Of a stretch of 64,000 nt of DNA, positions 1 through 8,444 are shown in pieces; positions within the stretch are counted from its first letter, which is position 1; each line of letters begins with the position of its first letter. Origin of the DNA: Lachnospiraceae bacterium (lineage in GTDB: Bacteria; Bacillota; Clostridia; Lachnospirales; Lachnospiraceae); contig CAJTCL010000009.1 in NCBI GenBank assembly GCA_910575005.1, forward strand, positions 1 through 64,000. Direction: 5' to 3'. The position numbers and the translations under genes are program-made. The notes beneath the pieces are model-generated. The model saw only the letters and a program-made list of their open reading frames with translations. It ran no database searches and was not told the origin of the DNA.

Positions 1-2
1 GG

Positions 3-56
3 TATGCAATCGGTACGAATCCAGAAAAACATCTGGAGCAGATTATAAATTTATAA
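3..56 (+). CDS. C-terminal end of an unidentified gene
   Basis: An open frame enters from the left edge and stops at TAA 54-56. The 17 residues read YAIGTNPEKHLEQIINL, which looks protein-like, but this is too little to name a family. It is followed by an AT-rich gap and the tRNA promoter. The other frames also stop soon, so the frame choice rests on composition only. Confidence 0.35.
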   Translation, partial: YAIGTNPEKHLEQIINL

Positions 57-70
57 AAATTTATTAGTTG

Positions 71-110
71 TATGGATTTGGTCGTGAAACACATTCGTGC
101 GTTTGTCGTG
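71..110 (+). repeat. Dispersed repeat, copy 1
   Basis: About 40 bp containing GTGAAACACATTCGTGCG and then a G/T-rich tail. A near copy lies on the minus strand at 6095-6137 (ATGAAACACATTCATGCG), just downstream of the leucine-rich surface protein. Both sit after a gene end in non-coding DNA. The role is unknown; a conserved 3'-end element or a mobile-element scar are both possible. Confidence 0.4.
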
Positions 111-129
111 TAAATAAAACAAAAAAACC

Positions 130-158
130 TTGCAATCAAAAAATTTATATGTTATAAT
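130..158 (+). promoter_or_regulatory. Promoter of tRNA-Tyr
   Basis: A -35 TTGCAA (130-135) and a perfect -10 TATAAT (153-158) are separated by 17 bp. The predicted start is near 165, about 26 bp before the tRNA. Confidence 0.7.
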
Positions 159-190
159 ATACTAGTGTTAAGGCAAATAAATTTTTATAT

Positions 191-272
191 GGATGGATTC
201 CCGAGTGGCCAAAGGGGGCAGACTGTAAATCTGTTGGCACCGCCTTCGAAGGTTCGAATCCTTCTCCATCCA
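191..272 (+). tRNA. tRNA-Tyr (GTA)
   Basis: An 82-nt class II tRNA. The acceptor GGATGGA (191-197) pairs with TCCATCC (265-271), with discriminator A at 272. The anticodon loop CTGTAAA gives anticodon GTA. There is a long variable arm, and the T-arm is AAGG-TTCGAAT-CCTT. CCA is not encoded. Its own promoter lies upstream and a terminator downstream. Confidence 0.93.
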
Positions 273-325
273 TTAATAATAAGTAGGAAAACAACCAAAA
301 CGGTTCGAATCCTTCTCCATCCATT
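251..325 (+). repeat. Duplicated 3' end of tRNA-Tyr (possible att scar)
   Basis: The last 22 bases of the tRNA plus two flanking bases (251-274) are repeated exactly at 302-325, with 27 bp between them. The second copy lacks the rest of a tRNA. Tyrosine recombinases often use tRNA 3' ends as attB and leave such direct repeats. No integrase lies nearby, so this is either a scar of a lost element or a slippage duplication. Confidence 0.6.
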
Positions 326-333
326 GACTAGTA

Positions 334-368
334 AAAGATTGTTGGAATATTTCAGCAATCTTTTTTGT
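334..368 (+). terminator. Intrinsic terminator after tRNA-Tyr
   Basis: AAAGATTGTTG (334-344) pairs with CAGCAATCTTT (353-363), with one G-U pair and an 8-nt loop, followed directly by a T tract. Confidence 0.75.
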
Positions 369-542
369 TTTGTGCAATAATATATCTGCCTCATGTACAT
401 CGCTCCAGTGTCGTTATGAAAGATTGTTTTAAAACACAACAGTGTATACTATCTAATATTTCGTGTGGTAATTTTGCACAAAATAACAGGTACTGATGTT
501 TAGACTCTTTTCACAAACTTAATTTTTTTGAACCTACCAGAA

Positions 543-571
543 TTGATTTTTACTTTTTAATCTGCTATAAT
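543..571 (+). promoter_or_regulatory. Promoter for the MATE gene remnant
   Basis: -35 TTGATT (543-548), 17-bp spacer, -10 TATAAT (566-571). Transcription would start near 578 and give a 160-nt leader before the MATE start codon. Confidence 0.6.
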
Positions 572-602
572 TTATAATGTTGTAGGTAGCTATCGAAACG
601 AG

Positions 603-634
603 AGCCGCACTCCTCATGGAGTGTGGCTTTTTTA
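603..634 (+). terminator. Leader terminator / possible attenuator before MATE gene
   Basis: AGCCGCACTCC (603-613) and GGAGTGTGGCT (618-628) form an 11-bp stem with a 4-nt loop, followed by T7. It lies inside the leader between the promoter at 543-571 and the gene start at 739. That is the layout of attenuated resistance genes, but no leader peptide is clear. It could instead end a transcript from further left. Confidence 0.6.
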
Positions 635-738
635 CTTCTGCTACACAGTTATTTATGCTGCAATATAGGCAGAAGTATTTGATGACAAGATTTAAGCCGG
701 AGGAACTTCCTGCGGTATGTAAAGGAGGAATATCTAAC

Positions 739-2003
739 ATGGATAATACTTTAGCAAAAAATTTATCTTTCGTTCTTTGGTATTGTTTTCAATACCCAAC
801 ATTATAACAATGGTCTTCATGTCCCTGTACAGCATTGTAGACGGTATCTGTGTTTCACATTTTGTAGGGACAGACGGGCTTTCAGCCGTAAACATCGTTT
901 ATCCAATGATAAGCATTGAACTTGCAGTCAGTATCATGCTGGCGGCCGGCGGCAGCTCGCTGATTGCAGTATTATCACTTGTATTTATGCGTCCGCTTTT
1001 AGGAATTTTGGGAGCAGGAAACGGCAGTCTATATGAATTATGTTATGAATACTTTTGTATTCTAATTGCCTTTGCCCCCGCTTTTCTTCTTCAGACAATT
1101 TTCCAGTATGGGCTAATTGACGCGGGCAAACCTGCTTTGGGTATGGTGATGATGATTTTAGCGGGTGTTGCGAATATCGTTTTGGATATTGTGTTCATGG
1201 GTTCTTTTCATATGGGTATCCGCGGCGCAGCGATCGCTACTGTAATTGGGTACTGTATCCCTACATTATTTGGCTTTATTTACTTTTTCGTGAGAAAATC
1301 TGGCACACTGTGTTTTGTAAAACCGCTTTGGAATGTAAAAACAATTGTGCAGACCTGTTCTAATGGCGCGGCGCAGATGGTATCAAACCTGTCAACAGCA
1401 GTTACTACATTTCTATTTAATATTACGGTTCTGCGTCTGATTGGTGAGGATGGTGTAGCAGCTATCTCTATCCTTTTGTATGCACAGTATATTTTCACTG
1501 CGGTTTATCTTGGCTATTCGTCTGGGGTGGCGCCAATTTTTAGTTACAATTTCGGCAACGGCGATAAATTGCAGTTAAAGGGACTTCTAAAAAATAGTTT
1601 GATATTTATTATTCTTTGTTCCATAGTATCTTTTGCAATCTCTATCTTAGGAGCTGGCGGTATTACCTCCATATTTGCGCCCGCCGGAAGTTCCGTTTAC
1701 AATATTGCAGTAGGGGGATTTACCTATTTTTCCGTAGGCTTTTTATTTATGGGAATCAACCTCTTTACCTCTGCGTTTTTCACCGCTTTGTCCGATGGGA
1801 AAACAGCGTCGCTCCTGTCAATGCTTCGGACGCTAGTTTTCTTAACTGCGGGTATTCTGTTACTGCCGCAAATTGCAGGAGTTACCGGAATCTGGCTTGC
1901 GCTACCTTGCGCAGAACTGCTTGCGCTTGTATTATCGGCTGCCTGTCTGCAAAAAAACAAATCCATATATGGATTTGGGAACATTGAAAATGCACTTGAT
2001 TAG
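739..2003 (+). pseudogene. MATE-family multidrug efflux transporter, frameshifted and internally deleted
   Basis: MATE proteins are 12-helix sodium- or proton-driven drug exporters. A normal start with RBS AAAGGAGGA lies at 739 (MDNTLAKNLSF...) but this frame stops at 807. The family sequence continues in another frame from about 780 (FSIPNIITMVFMSLYSIVDG), so a frameshift lies near 775-785. A second lesion is an apparent in-frame deletion of roughly 40 residues after 'AAGGSSLIA', where the family has a cytoplasmic loop and half a helix. The remaining 400 residues keep the MATE signature and many hydrophobic helices. An internal start at 777 would give 408 residues but lacks an RBS. The promoter and leader hairpin upstream look intact. 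I judge it non-functional. Confidence 0.75.
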
Positions 2004-2041
2004 GTAGGAAAGAGATTTGCGGTCTGCCTTGCATTTTGTAA

Positions 2042-2941
2042 CTGATTGTTCTTATTCGGGAGGAATGGGAACTTGAGAAATATTTTCAGACGCAACGCGA
2101 ACGGTGCGGAGTAGATTATTTTGATTACTACCTTATCCATGATATGGCAGGAGAACGCCGAAAAACAGCAGAAAAAACGCATGTTTTTAAGTTTCTTGCA
2201 GAGAAAAAAGCCGCCGGCCTTGTCAGGCATATCGGATTTTCTTTCCACGATACAGCCGATATTCTAGAACAGATTTTATCAGAACACCCAGAAGTCGACT
2301 TTGTTCAGTTACAGCTTAACTATCTGGATTGGGAAAATGAAATTATTCAATCGCATAAATGCTATGAAACTGCAAAGCGACATGGAAAACCCGTTATTGT
2401 CATGGAACCTGTCAAGGGTGGGACGCTTGCAAAAATTCCCACAGAAGCAGAAAAACTATTGAAAGATGCCGCGCCGGATATGTCGGCAGCTTCCTGGGCA
2501 ATCCGTTTTGCGGCAAGCCATGATAATGTAATGTTGGTACTTAGTGGCATGAGCAACATGGAACAGCTTTGTGATAATCTTTCCTACATGGAAGACTTCA
2601 AGCCATTCACAGAAGCGGAATTTACATTAGTGCAGAAAGCTGCAGAGATTATCAATAAGAGCGTCACCATCCCCTGCACGGGCTGTTCCTACTGTACTCA
2701 TAACTGCCCTGTGAACATTGCCATTCCAAAATATTTTTCTCTCTATAATGCGAATATGCAGGAACTTGAGACAAAGGCATGGACAGCGCAGACCATGCTG
2801 TACGGACATTTTGCAGAACAGTTTGGAAAAGCAAGTGCTTGTGTCGGTTGTGGACAGTGTGAAAAAATGTGTCCCCAACATTTGCCTGTCAGGAAGTGGC
2901 TGAAACAGGTTGCAGAAAGATTTGAGGGAAACATATCCTAA
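2042..2941 (+). pseudogene. Aldo/keto reductase with two 4Fe-4S motifs, N-terminus missing
   Basis: The frame is open from 2042 and already encodes family sequence (CGVDYFDYYLIHD) before the first ATG at 2144. Full members of this COG1453-type family have about 375 residues, so about 75-110 N-terminal residues with the NADPH-barrel start and catalytic Asp/Tyr region are gone. The C-terminus is intact, with two ferredoxin-like clusters: CTGCSYCTHNCP and CVGCGQCEKMCP. It begins 38 bp after the broken MATE gene, so one deletion may have joined the two. Translation from 2144 (265 residues) is possible but would lack the active site. Confidence 0.7.
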
Positions 2942-2985
2942 AAGCTAATTATTTCATTCCTTTTCGGATGCCTTATTGTAATATG

Positions 2986-3012
2986 AGATGCCGCCAGAAA
3001 CTGGCGGCATCT
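2986..3012. terminator. Bidirectional hairpin between convergent genes
   Basis: A perfect 12-bp stem AGATGCCGCCAG / CTGGCGGCATCT with a 3-nt loop lies between the reductase remnant (+) and the ROK kinase (-). The T tracts are weak on both sides, but its position fits a shared terminator. Confidence 0.6.
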
Positions 3013-3028
3013 ATCTAGTGTACTAGTA

Positions 3029-3967
3029 TTATTCTAAAATCAATTTCACACAACCATAGATTCCAGCATCATTTCCCAGAGAAGCAAGTGCAAATCTGGT
3101 ATCTTTACAGGAGGAAAAAGCTGCTTTTCGATAATATTTCTCAACAGCATCCAGCAACGGCTTTCCTGCTTTGGAGACTCCACCGCCAATTACAAAAACT
3201 TCTGGATCTGCAACACAGGCAATATTACTCAGTGCATTGCCCAAAATCCGTGCAAATTTCTCCACAATCTCTTCTGCTGCTGCATCTTTCTGTTTATAGG
3301 CATCAAACACTGACTTTGCAGAAACCTCCCCCTCATCCAGCAAAGATTTCTGATGCTCCTTCGCCAAATATTCATTCGCCAGACGAGTAATGCCCGTTGC
3401 GGACGCATACTGCTCCAGGCAGCCCTTTCTGCCACAATTACAAGAAATGGCCTCATGAGGATTCACTGTAATATGGCCAATCTCTCCGCCGGCGCCGTTG
3501 CTTCCTGATACAATCTTCTCATCAATAATAATTCCGCCTCCAACACCTGTGCCAAGCGTCACCATCACCACATTTTTACAGCCTTTGCCGCCGCCCTGCC
3601 ACATCTCACCCAGAGCTGCTACATTGGCGTCATTTCCGGCTTCTGTCCGTATACCTTCCATCAACTTTTGCATTTCCTGTGACACATTGATCTCTTTCCA
3701 TCCCAAATTTACACATACGGGCACCACTCCATCCGCGCGCACTGGTCCAGGCAAGCCAATTCCTATCCCCTCTATTTCTTCCCTATTAATACTGTTCTGT
3801 GATAACTTCTGATTTAGGGACGCCGCAATATCTGTAAGAATATTTTTTCCCTGTTCTTGGGTATTTGTAGGAATTTCCCATTTTTCCACGATCTCACCAG
3901 TCGTATGGAACAGTCCAATCTTGCAGGTTGTCCCACCGATATCCACACCAAACCCATATTTTTTCAT
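3029..3967 (-). CDS. glcK: ROK-family glucokinase
   Basis: Predicted to phosphorylate glucose to glucose-6-phosphate with ATP in the cytoplasm. The 312 residues match the length of clostridial and bacillar ROK glucokinases. The phosphate loop is DIGGTTCKIG near residue 9, ATP- and sugar-binding signatures follow (TLGTGVGGGI near 140), and the ROK zinc motif CNCGRKGCLEQYAS is present near 180. The upstream sequence carries only a weak GAGG ribosome site, but no other in-frame start fits better. It stands alone, convergent with the reductase remnant. Other ROK sugar kinases (fructo- or mannokinase) cannot be excluded by eye. Confidence 0.85.
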   Translation of the reverse strand: MKKYGFGVDIGGTTCKIGLFHTTGEIVEKWEIPTNTQEQGKNILTDIAASLNQKLSQNSINREEIEGIGIGLPGPVRADGVVPVCVNLGWKEINVSQEMQKLMEGIRTEAGNDANVAALGEMWQGGGKGCKNVVMVTLGTGVGGGIIIDEKIVSGSNGAGGEIGHITVNPHEAISCNCGRKGCLEQYASATGITRLANEYLAKEHQKSLLDEGEVSAKSVFDAYKQKDAAAEEIVEKFARILGNALSNIACVADPEVFVIGGGVSKAGKPLLDAVEKYYRKAAFSSCKDTRFALASLGNDAGIYGCVKLILE

Positions 3968-4236
3968 TTTTTATACCAAGCCTCAAACAAAAATACTTTC
4001 ATTTTCATTTGAGGCGCAAACACAAAGGGTGAAAGATGTGTGTTTAACTTTATCCTTTCTTCTTTTTTTCTTTCACCATTTTCTCCTTTCTGTGCGTTTC
4101 CAGCTCAAACAAGCAATGAGTAAAATACTGACGCTCTGCACAGCTAAGGCTAGGGTATTACAACACATTAGTTCATGAATGCCACCTGCTTTTTGTGCTG
4201 CTTCTCATTCATTTCTAAAATGTCTTGGTAACAATA

Positions 4237-4785
4237 TTATTTCTTGGGCAGCAACACGCCATATTTCATTTCCTGATCTCTTGGCAATGTTGCGCCAATT
4301 GTGCTCTCTATAAAATCAAAATACCCATTGGAACCCATGCGCTTGCCCCAAGACTGAACCGAATCCCGCATCCGAAGCAGACAGATAACTGCTTCTTTAT
4401 AAAATGCTCTTAACTCCTCTCTGTTACTCAGATCAATCACATCTCTCTGTTCCAGTTGCTTTCGGAGTTCTTCATTTGTAAATGGATCAAAGGCCATCAA
4501 AAGCGCATGTACCAGCCTTTGATTATCCTCAGATTGAAATACATCCAGCTCATATGTTTCTCTTGTGAGATAACTCTTAATCTGAAACAAGGCAAGTGGA
4601 ATTGCTTCTGAAAGCCTGCGGCTGTTGGAGGCTGGGTATTGCCAATAGACTTTCAGCAGATTTCCCTCCATTGGAAAAAGCATCCCTGTATGCTTCTCCT
4701 CTTCCCCTTTTTTGATTTTACCAAACTCTCTTTCCATCTGCTGACAAATCTTATCAAACTGATATTGTGAGATCTTAATTCCCAT
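4237..4785 (-). CDS. Conserved hypothetical protein, 182 aa
   Basis: I do not recognise this family. The protein is soluble and mixed-charge, has no signal peptide or membrane segment, and is rich in Glu, Lys and Arg with probable helices. Notable segments are 'GMLFPMEGNLLKVYWQYP' near residue 35 and 'RDSVQSWGKRMGSNGYF' near 145. A clear RBS (AGGAGGA, 6 bp before ATG) supports the start. It sits between the glucokinase and a decayed insertion sequence. About 270 bp of AT-rich DNA separate it from glcK, in which I see nothing definite. Confidence 0.6.
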   Translation of the reverse strand: MGIKISQYQFDKICQQMEREFGKIKKGEEEKHTGMLFPMEGNLLKVYWQYPASNSRRLSEAIPLALFQIKSYLTRETYELDVFQSEDNQRLVHALLMAFDPFTNEELRKQLEQRDVIDLSNREELRAFYKEAVICLLRMRDSVQSWGKRMGSNGYFDFIESTIGATLPRDQEMKYGVLLPKK

Positions 4786-4829
4786 TTTCTTCCTCCTGTA
4801 TCTAACAATTACTCTCTGCCTACTGTAAT

Positions 4830-5356
4830 TCTTCTATGGAAAAATGCGTGAACTACCCCACATTTTGGACATATCCATCTCCTCACTGACATTTCTTTTG
4901 TTTCTGCATTCGGATAACCACAGTCCGAGCATAACTGGCTGCTGACATAAAATGTATCTATCTTGATATAGTTTCTTCCATTCCACTTTTCCTTATACTC
5001 AAACTACCTTGTTAGCTCATACCATGACACATCATTTATAGATTTTGACAAATGATGGTTTTTTACCATATTTTTTATCTGTAAGTTTTCTGAAACTATC
5101 ACTTGGTTTTCGCTGATAATCTCATGGGAAACTTTATGCAGACCATCTTTTCTGGTATTTATAATTCTTTTTTTAATTCCCTATTACAGTAATTATTACA
5201 GTCTGTTTTACTGATAGATTTCTTTTCATTTTCATAAGTTTTTTTGCGATATGCCAATGTCTGATTATAAACGAAACGGCAACAGCCGAATGTTTTTGCA
5301 ATCTGTATGTTTTGTTCATTATTTGGATATATTCTATATTTATACGCCTTTAACAT
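4830..5356 (-). pseudogene. IS200/IS605-family tnpB remnant
   Basis: TnpB is the RNA-guided nuclease of IS605-type elements. Residues 1-65 are a typical N-terminus (AYKYRIYPNNEQ, then FGCCRFVYNQTL) ending at a stop at 5159. Beyond that stop the minus strand still encodes the C-terminal zinc-ribbon region (SSQLCSDCGYPN, then WICPKCG at about 4860-4920), preceded by family-like sequence with an internal TAG. About 220 central residues, including the RuvC Asp and Glu region, are missing. It follows the tnpA remnant in the usual tnpA-tnpB order. Not functional. Confidence 0.75.
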
Positions 5357-5362
5357 TTACTG

Positions 5363-5698
5363 TCACCGCCTTTCTATCCTTGATTCTTTATATAGTTGTG
5401 CAGCATTATGACTTTTCATCCGATTTACGATTTTACTGACAGACATTCTTGGTTCTGTCTCTATCATGTCATGGATATGCTCTTTATCCGTTTTCATATA
5501 TCTAATGATTACAGGATGTTTCTGACATATCTCATATGAAAATTGTTTTATATCGTCTGATATAGATTTGTTTACCAGCAACTTCTTTCTATACCTGCAT
5601 ATGAAAATAATATGGTACTGTAACAAATACTTGTACCCATAGGGTATGATATGTCTGTTTTTTGATTTCCACGTTCCCATAACGCAAGTATAACACAA
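5363..5698 (-). pseudogene. IS200-type Y1 transposase (tnpA) remnant
   Basis: The 111 residues start like IS200/IS605 TnpA (YKYLLQYHIIFICRYRKKLL, then IRYMKTDKEHIHDMI). The HUH metal motif reads HIH followed by a degenerate 'DMI', where the family has HIHLLI. The protein stops just after the 'SVSKIVNRMKSH' helix, so the segment with the nucleophilic tyrosine is absent (full length is about 150 residues). It lies between the hairpin end at 5711-5755 and the tnpB remnant. Confidence 0.7.
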
Positions 5699-5710
5699 AC
5701 CACTACTTTT

Positions 5711-5755
5711 GGCTACCTTAACCCACCGTCTAAAGCCAGTGGGATTGTGGTAGCC
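5711..5755 (-). mobile_element. Terminal hairpin of the IS200/IS605 element
   Basis: GGCTACC (5711-5717) and GGTAGCC (5749-5755) close an imperfect hairpin that includes CCCAC...GTGGG. IS605-type elements have subterminal hairpins upstream of tnpA, and this one lies 13 bp upstream of the tnpA remnant. It marks one end of the element. Confidence 0.55.
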
Positions 5756-5942
5756 TTATTTTCAAAAAGGATTTTATCCAAATATAAATCTCCTCTTTTT
5801 GTCCGCATAACTTGAAATCTTTCAGCACTTCTATTATTTTTTCTTCAGTTATCCACCAATCAATATGAGTTGGATCTATATACTCTGAATCACGATCTAT
5901 CGTCCTCTGTATAAGCCCATGTGATGTACTTGTACATATAAT
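5756..5942 (-). pseudogene. Unidentified gene fragment cut by the IS element
   Basis: An open frame without a start codon runs from a TAG at 5943-5945 into the IS hairpin. It encodes about 62 protein-like residues (for example DPTHIDWWITEEKIIEVLKD). I do not recognise the family. The frame passes into the IS end and stops at 5730, which suggests an older gene truncated by insertion. From here to 6192 I see only a sequence resembling an IS end (CGTTAAAGCGACAGCCCC, 6047-6064) and the repeat at 6095-6137. Confidence 0.3.
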
Positions 5943-6094
5943 CTATTCATACGATCACTCTTTAGCCCTTACAATTTTAAGAAAATTATATTTGATTCCA
6001 TTTTTCCTGTCAAGGTAATTCCCCGCCTTATCAGAATTTTTATTCGTTAAAGCGACAGCCCCATATTACTTTTTACAAGAATTTACTACTCACT

Positions 6095-6137
6095 CTTGCA
6101 ACAAACGCATGAATGTGTTTCATAACTACATCCATGC
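6095..6137 (-). repeat. Dispersed repeat, copy 2, with hairpin
   Basis: A minus-strand near copy of the 71-110 element. Here CGCATGGATGT and ACATTCATGCG can pair (one mismatch) and are followed by TTTGTT, so it may serve as the terminator of the surface-protein gene that ends at 6193. Confidence 0.4.
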
Positions 6138-6192
6138 GTCTGATGAACAAGGTGGACAAGCCCACATCAACTTTGCAGAGATTTTTGCTGCA

Positions 6193-8436
6193 TTACTTAA
6201 TGGTGATCTTAAATGTTCCTTTCTTACCGCTTCCGTCCGTGGCCTTTGCAGTAATCGTTACTTTTTTACCTTTTCCTGCCTTTTTCGCTGTCACTTTTCC
6301 TTTGTCAGAAACAGTGGCATACTTCTTGTTGCTGCTGCTCCAGGACAGTGTCTTATTCGCTTTGGATGATGCCGTCACCTTCGCACTAAGCTGGGTGCTC
6401 TTTCCGGCTTTCAGAGAATTTTTCCCTGAAAGTTTCACTTTCTTTACGATACCCTTCATGGACTGCAATTTGAACTCTGCCTTTTTGCCGCTTCCACCCT
6501 TCGTTTTTACAGTGATGGTCACAGATTTGCCTCCAGTATTCTTCTTGAACGTTACCATACCCTTCTTTGATACTGTCGCCACATTTCGATTACTAGAAGA
6601 CCAGGACAGCGACGGATTTTTGGAATCCGCTGGTATCATCTCTGCTGTCAACTCAATCTTCTTCCCTGCGGCAATCTTATGTGACATACCAGTAATCCTC
6701 ATCCAATGCGCCGTAAACGTATAATCACGAAAATAGCTTCCGCGCTCTGTCGTATTTTTATAATCAGCAGTATCCTTACTGTCATTTCTGGTCCAGCCAA
6801 GGAATGTATACCCTGGGCGGGATGGATTTTTCAGTGTAATTGTTTCTCCTGCTGTGTAAGAAGATGGATTTGCATTGTTCTTCCCACCATACAGCTTATA
6901 TTTGATTTTGAAAGTGCTTCCTTTGTAATATTCCACTCTGTCTTCTGGTACATACATGTCTTTCCTTGCTATATCGGGTGAACTGTTTTTCACCATGCGA
7001 AATTTCGCACTGCAGAAATCTGCCAGTTCTCCATAATTTCCTTCCGAATACGGTTCCAATAAAACCGAATCCCACTCATAATAAGGATGCATATTTTCTG
7101 GGAATGTTATGGTAGAAAATTTGCAGCCATCCAGTGCATAAGCATAAATACAGCTTACATCTAATGGTATATCAAGATTTCCTGATGTGCTCTTTGCAGC
7201 TGGATAGGCAAACATATGATTTCCGATTATTTTCATGCCATCTGGCGCTGTCCCTGTGGCCTTCCAATAGAGCACTCCGTCTTTGGAAAAGAAATTTGAT
7301 GCTTTACCCTCTACCACAATCGCTTGCAAATTCGATGCCCCCCGGAAAGTCTGCTTATTTATTCCCTGGACAATACGCCTACTGTCGATATGGATTTCCT
7401 GCACCTGGCTACCCGCATAAGGCGTATTTCCACACTTTGGCGCATATCCCCCAAAACTGCTTGACGTACCAAAATCTTCCCCATATTTCACATACACAAC
7501 CGGAATGGAAAGTTTCGGGCAATTATATACTGTTTCTATTGAGATATTCTCTTGCGCTTTCTCTGATTCCAATGTTGACAACTCTGTGCAGTCTAACAGC
7601 CGCATTCTCTTCAAGCTGCCAGGAAGCGAAAGTTTTGTAAGGACGGAACAACCCGTCAGTTCAAGATTCTTCAAGCTACTGGGAAGTGAAAATTCTGTTA
7701 GAGAGGGACAATCATACAGGGTAAGGCTCTTTATATCCGGTGGCAGCGTCAGGGATGTTACCGGCAGGCTGCCGACTCTCAAATCCTTTTCCTCATCCAC
7801 TGCCTCCTGGATTGTCAGAGTTTTCAGATTCGGAAAATATTCACTGTCAATGTCAACGGAGCTGCAGCCGCTGGGCATTAAAGTCGCATAATGCAGCGAA
7901 AGCGTCTCCAGGCTAGATCTCCATGACGACTGTATGCACCCCTCAGACTTGCAGGTTAATTCTTCCACATCTGCACTGTTATACCGAAATAAATTCTTTG
8001 CATCATCCTCATCAAAACTTTCATTGTCTGGCAAAACCACTTTCTTCAATCCGGTATACCCACTAAAAACACTTACATTATCATCCCCTTGATATCCATC
8101 CACATGCTCTATTGAGTCCGGTATAATCAGAGTCTCAATAAAACTAGTATTGTCAAAAATATAGAATTGGTAATCTTCATTATAAATACCAAGCCTGGTA
8201 ACTTTCTTTCCTCCCACCTCTGAGGGAATCGTAAGTGTCTTTGTATTGATATATTGTGCGATATTACGGCATCCGGTAATGGTCAGTGTCCCATCCTCGT
8301 TTTCGTAGCCGCACCAATCTCCATCTCCATAATTGATATCGATCCGTTTTGCCTCTGCTGTCGCAGCGGGTAGTGCAGCAGACAGCAGAAAAGCAAACGT
8401 AAATAAGATCATTTTCAGATATTTCCGTAAGTACAT
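6193..8436 (-). CDS. Secreted BspA-type leucine-rich-repeat protein with InlB repeat and two Ig-like domains
   Basis: The 747-residue protein has a signal peptide (YLRKYLKMILFTFAFLLSAA, cleavage near ATAEA). Residues 60-290 and 320-420 are irregular LRR_5 repeats (L-T-LP, SLKNLELTGCSVLTKLSLP). Around 500-590 is an InlB/Flg_new B-repeat (GYTFLGWTRND, FTAHW). Two Big_2-like Ig domains follow (LSWSSSNRNVATVSKKG and LSWSSSNKKYATVSDKG). No LPXTG or other anchor is visible, so it is probably released or charge-bound to the wall. The start chosen is the second ATG (MYLRKYL), 5 bp after AGGAGG; the upstream ATG at 8454 overlaps the preceding gene. It is probably co-transcribed with the gene at 8445-9518. 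Likely adhesive; the ligand is unknown. Confidence 0.85.
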   Translation of the reverse strand: MYLRKYLKMILFTFAFLLSAALPAATAEAKRIDINYGDGDWCGYENEDGTLTITGCRNIAQYINTKTLTIPSEVGGKKVTRLGIYNEDYQFYIFDNTSFIETLIIPDSIEHVDGYQGDDNVSVFSGYTGLKKVVLPDNESFDEDDAKNLFRYNSADVEELTCKSEGCIQSSWRSSLETLSLHYATLMPSGCSSVDIDSEYFPNLKTLTIQEAVDEEKDLRVGSLPVTSLTLPPDIKSLTLYDCPSLTEFSLPSSLKNLELTGCSVLTKLSLPGSLKRMRLLDCTELSTLESEKAQENISIETVYNCPKLSIPVVYVKYGEDFGTSSSFGGYAPKCGNTPYAGSQVQEIHIDSRRIVQGINKQTFRGASNLQAIVVEGKASNFFSKDGVLYWKATGTAPDGMKIIGNHMFAYPAAKSTSGNLDIPLDVSCIYAYALDGCKFSTITFPENMHPYYEWDSVLLEPYSEGNYGELADFCSAKFRMVKNSSPDIARKDMYVPEDRVEYYKGSTFKIKYKLYGGKNNANPSSYTAGETITLKNPSRPGYTFLGWTRNDSKDTADYKNTTERGSYFRDYTFTAHWMRITGMSHKIAAGKKIELTAEMIPADSKNPSLSWSSSNRNVATVSKKGMVTFKKNTGGKSVTITVKTKGGSGKKAEFKLQSMKGIVKKVKLSGKNSLKAGKSTQLSAKVTASSKANKTLSWSSSNKKYATVSDKGKVTAKKAGKGKKVTITAKATDGSGKKGTFKITIK

Positions 8437-8444
8437 TTTTCCTC

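Noticed and set aside
302-325. A second tRNA after tRNA-Tyr
   Set aside because: Only the T-arm loop and 3' acceptor are present; no D-arm, anticodon or 5' acceptor.
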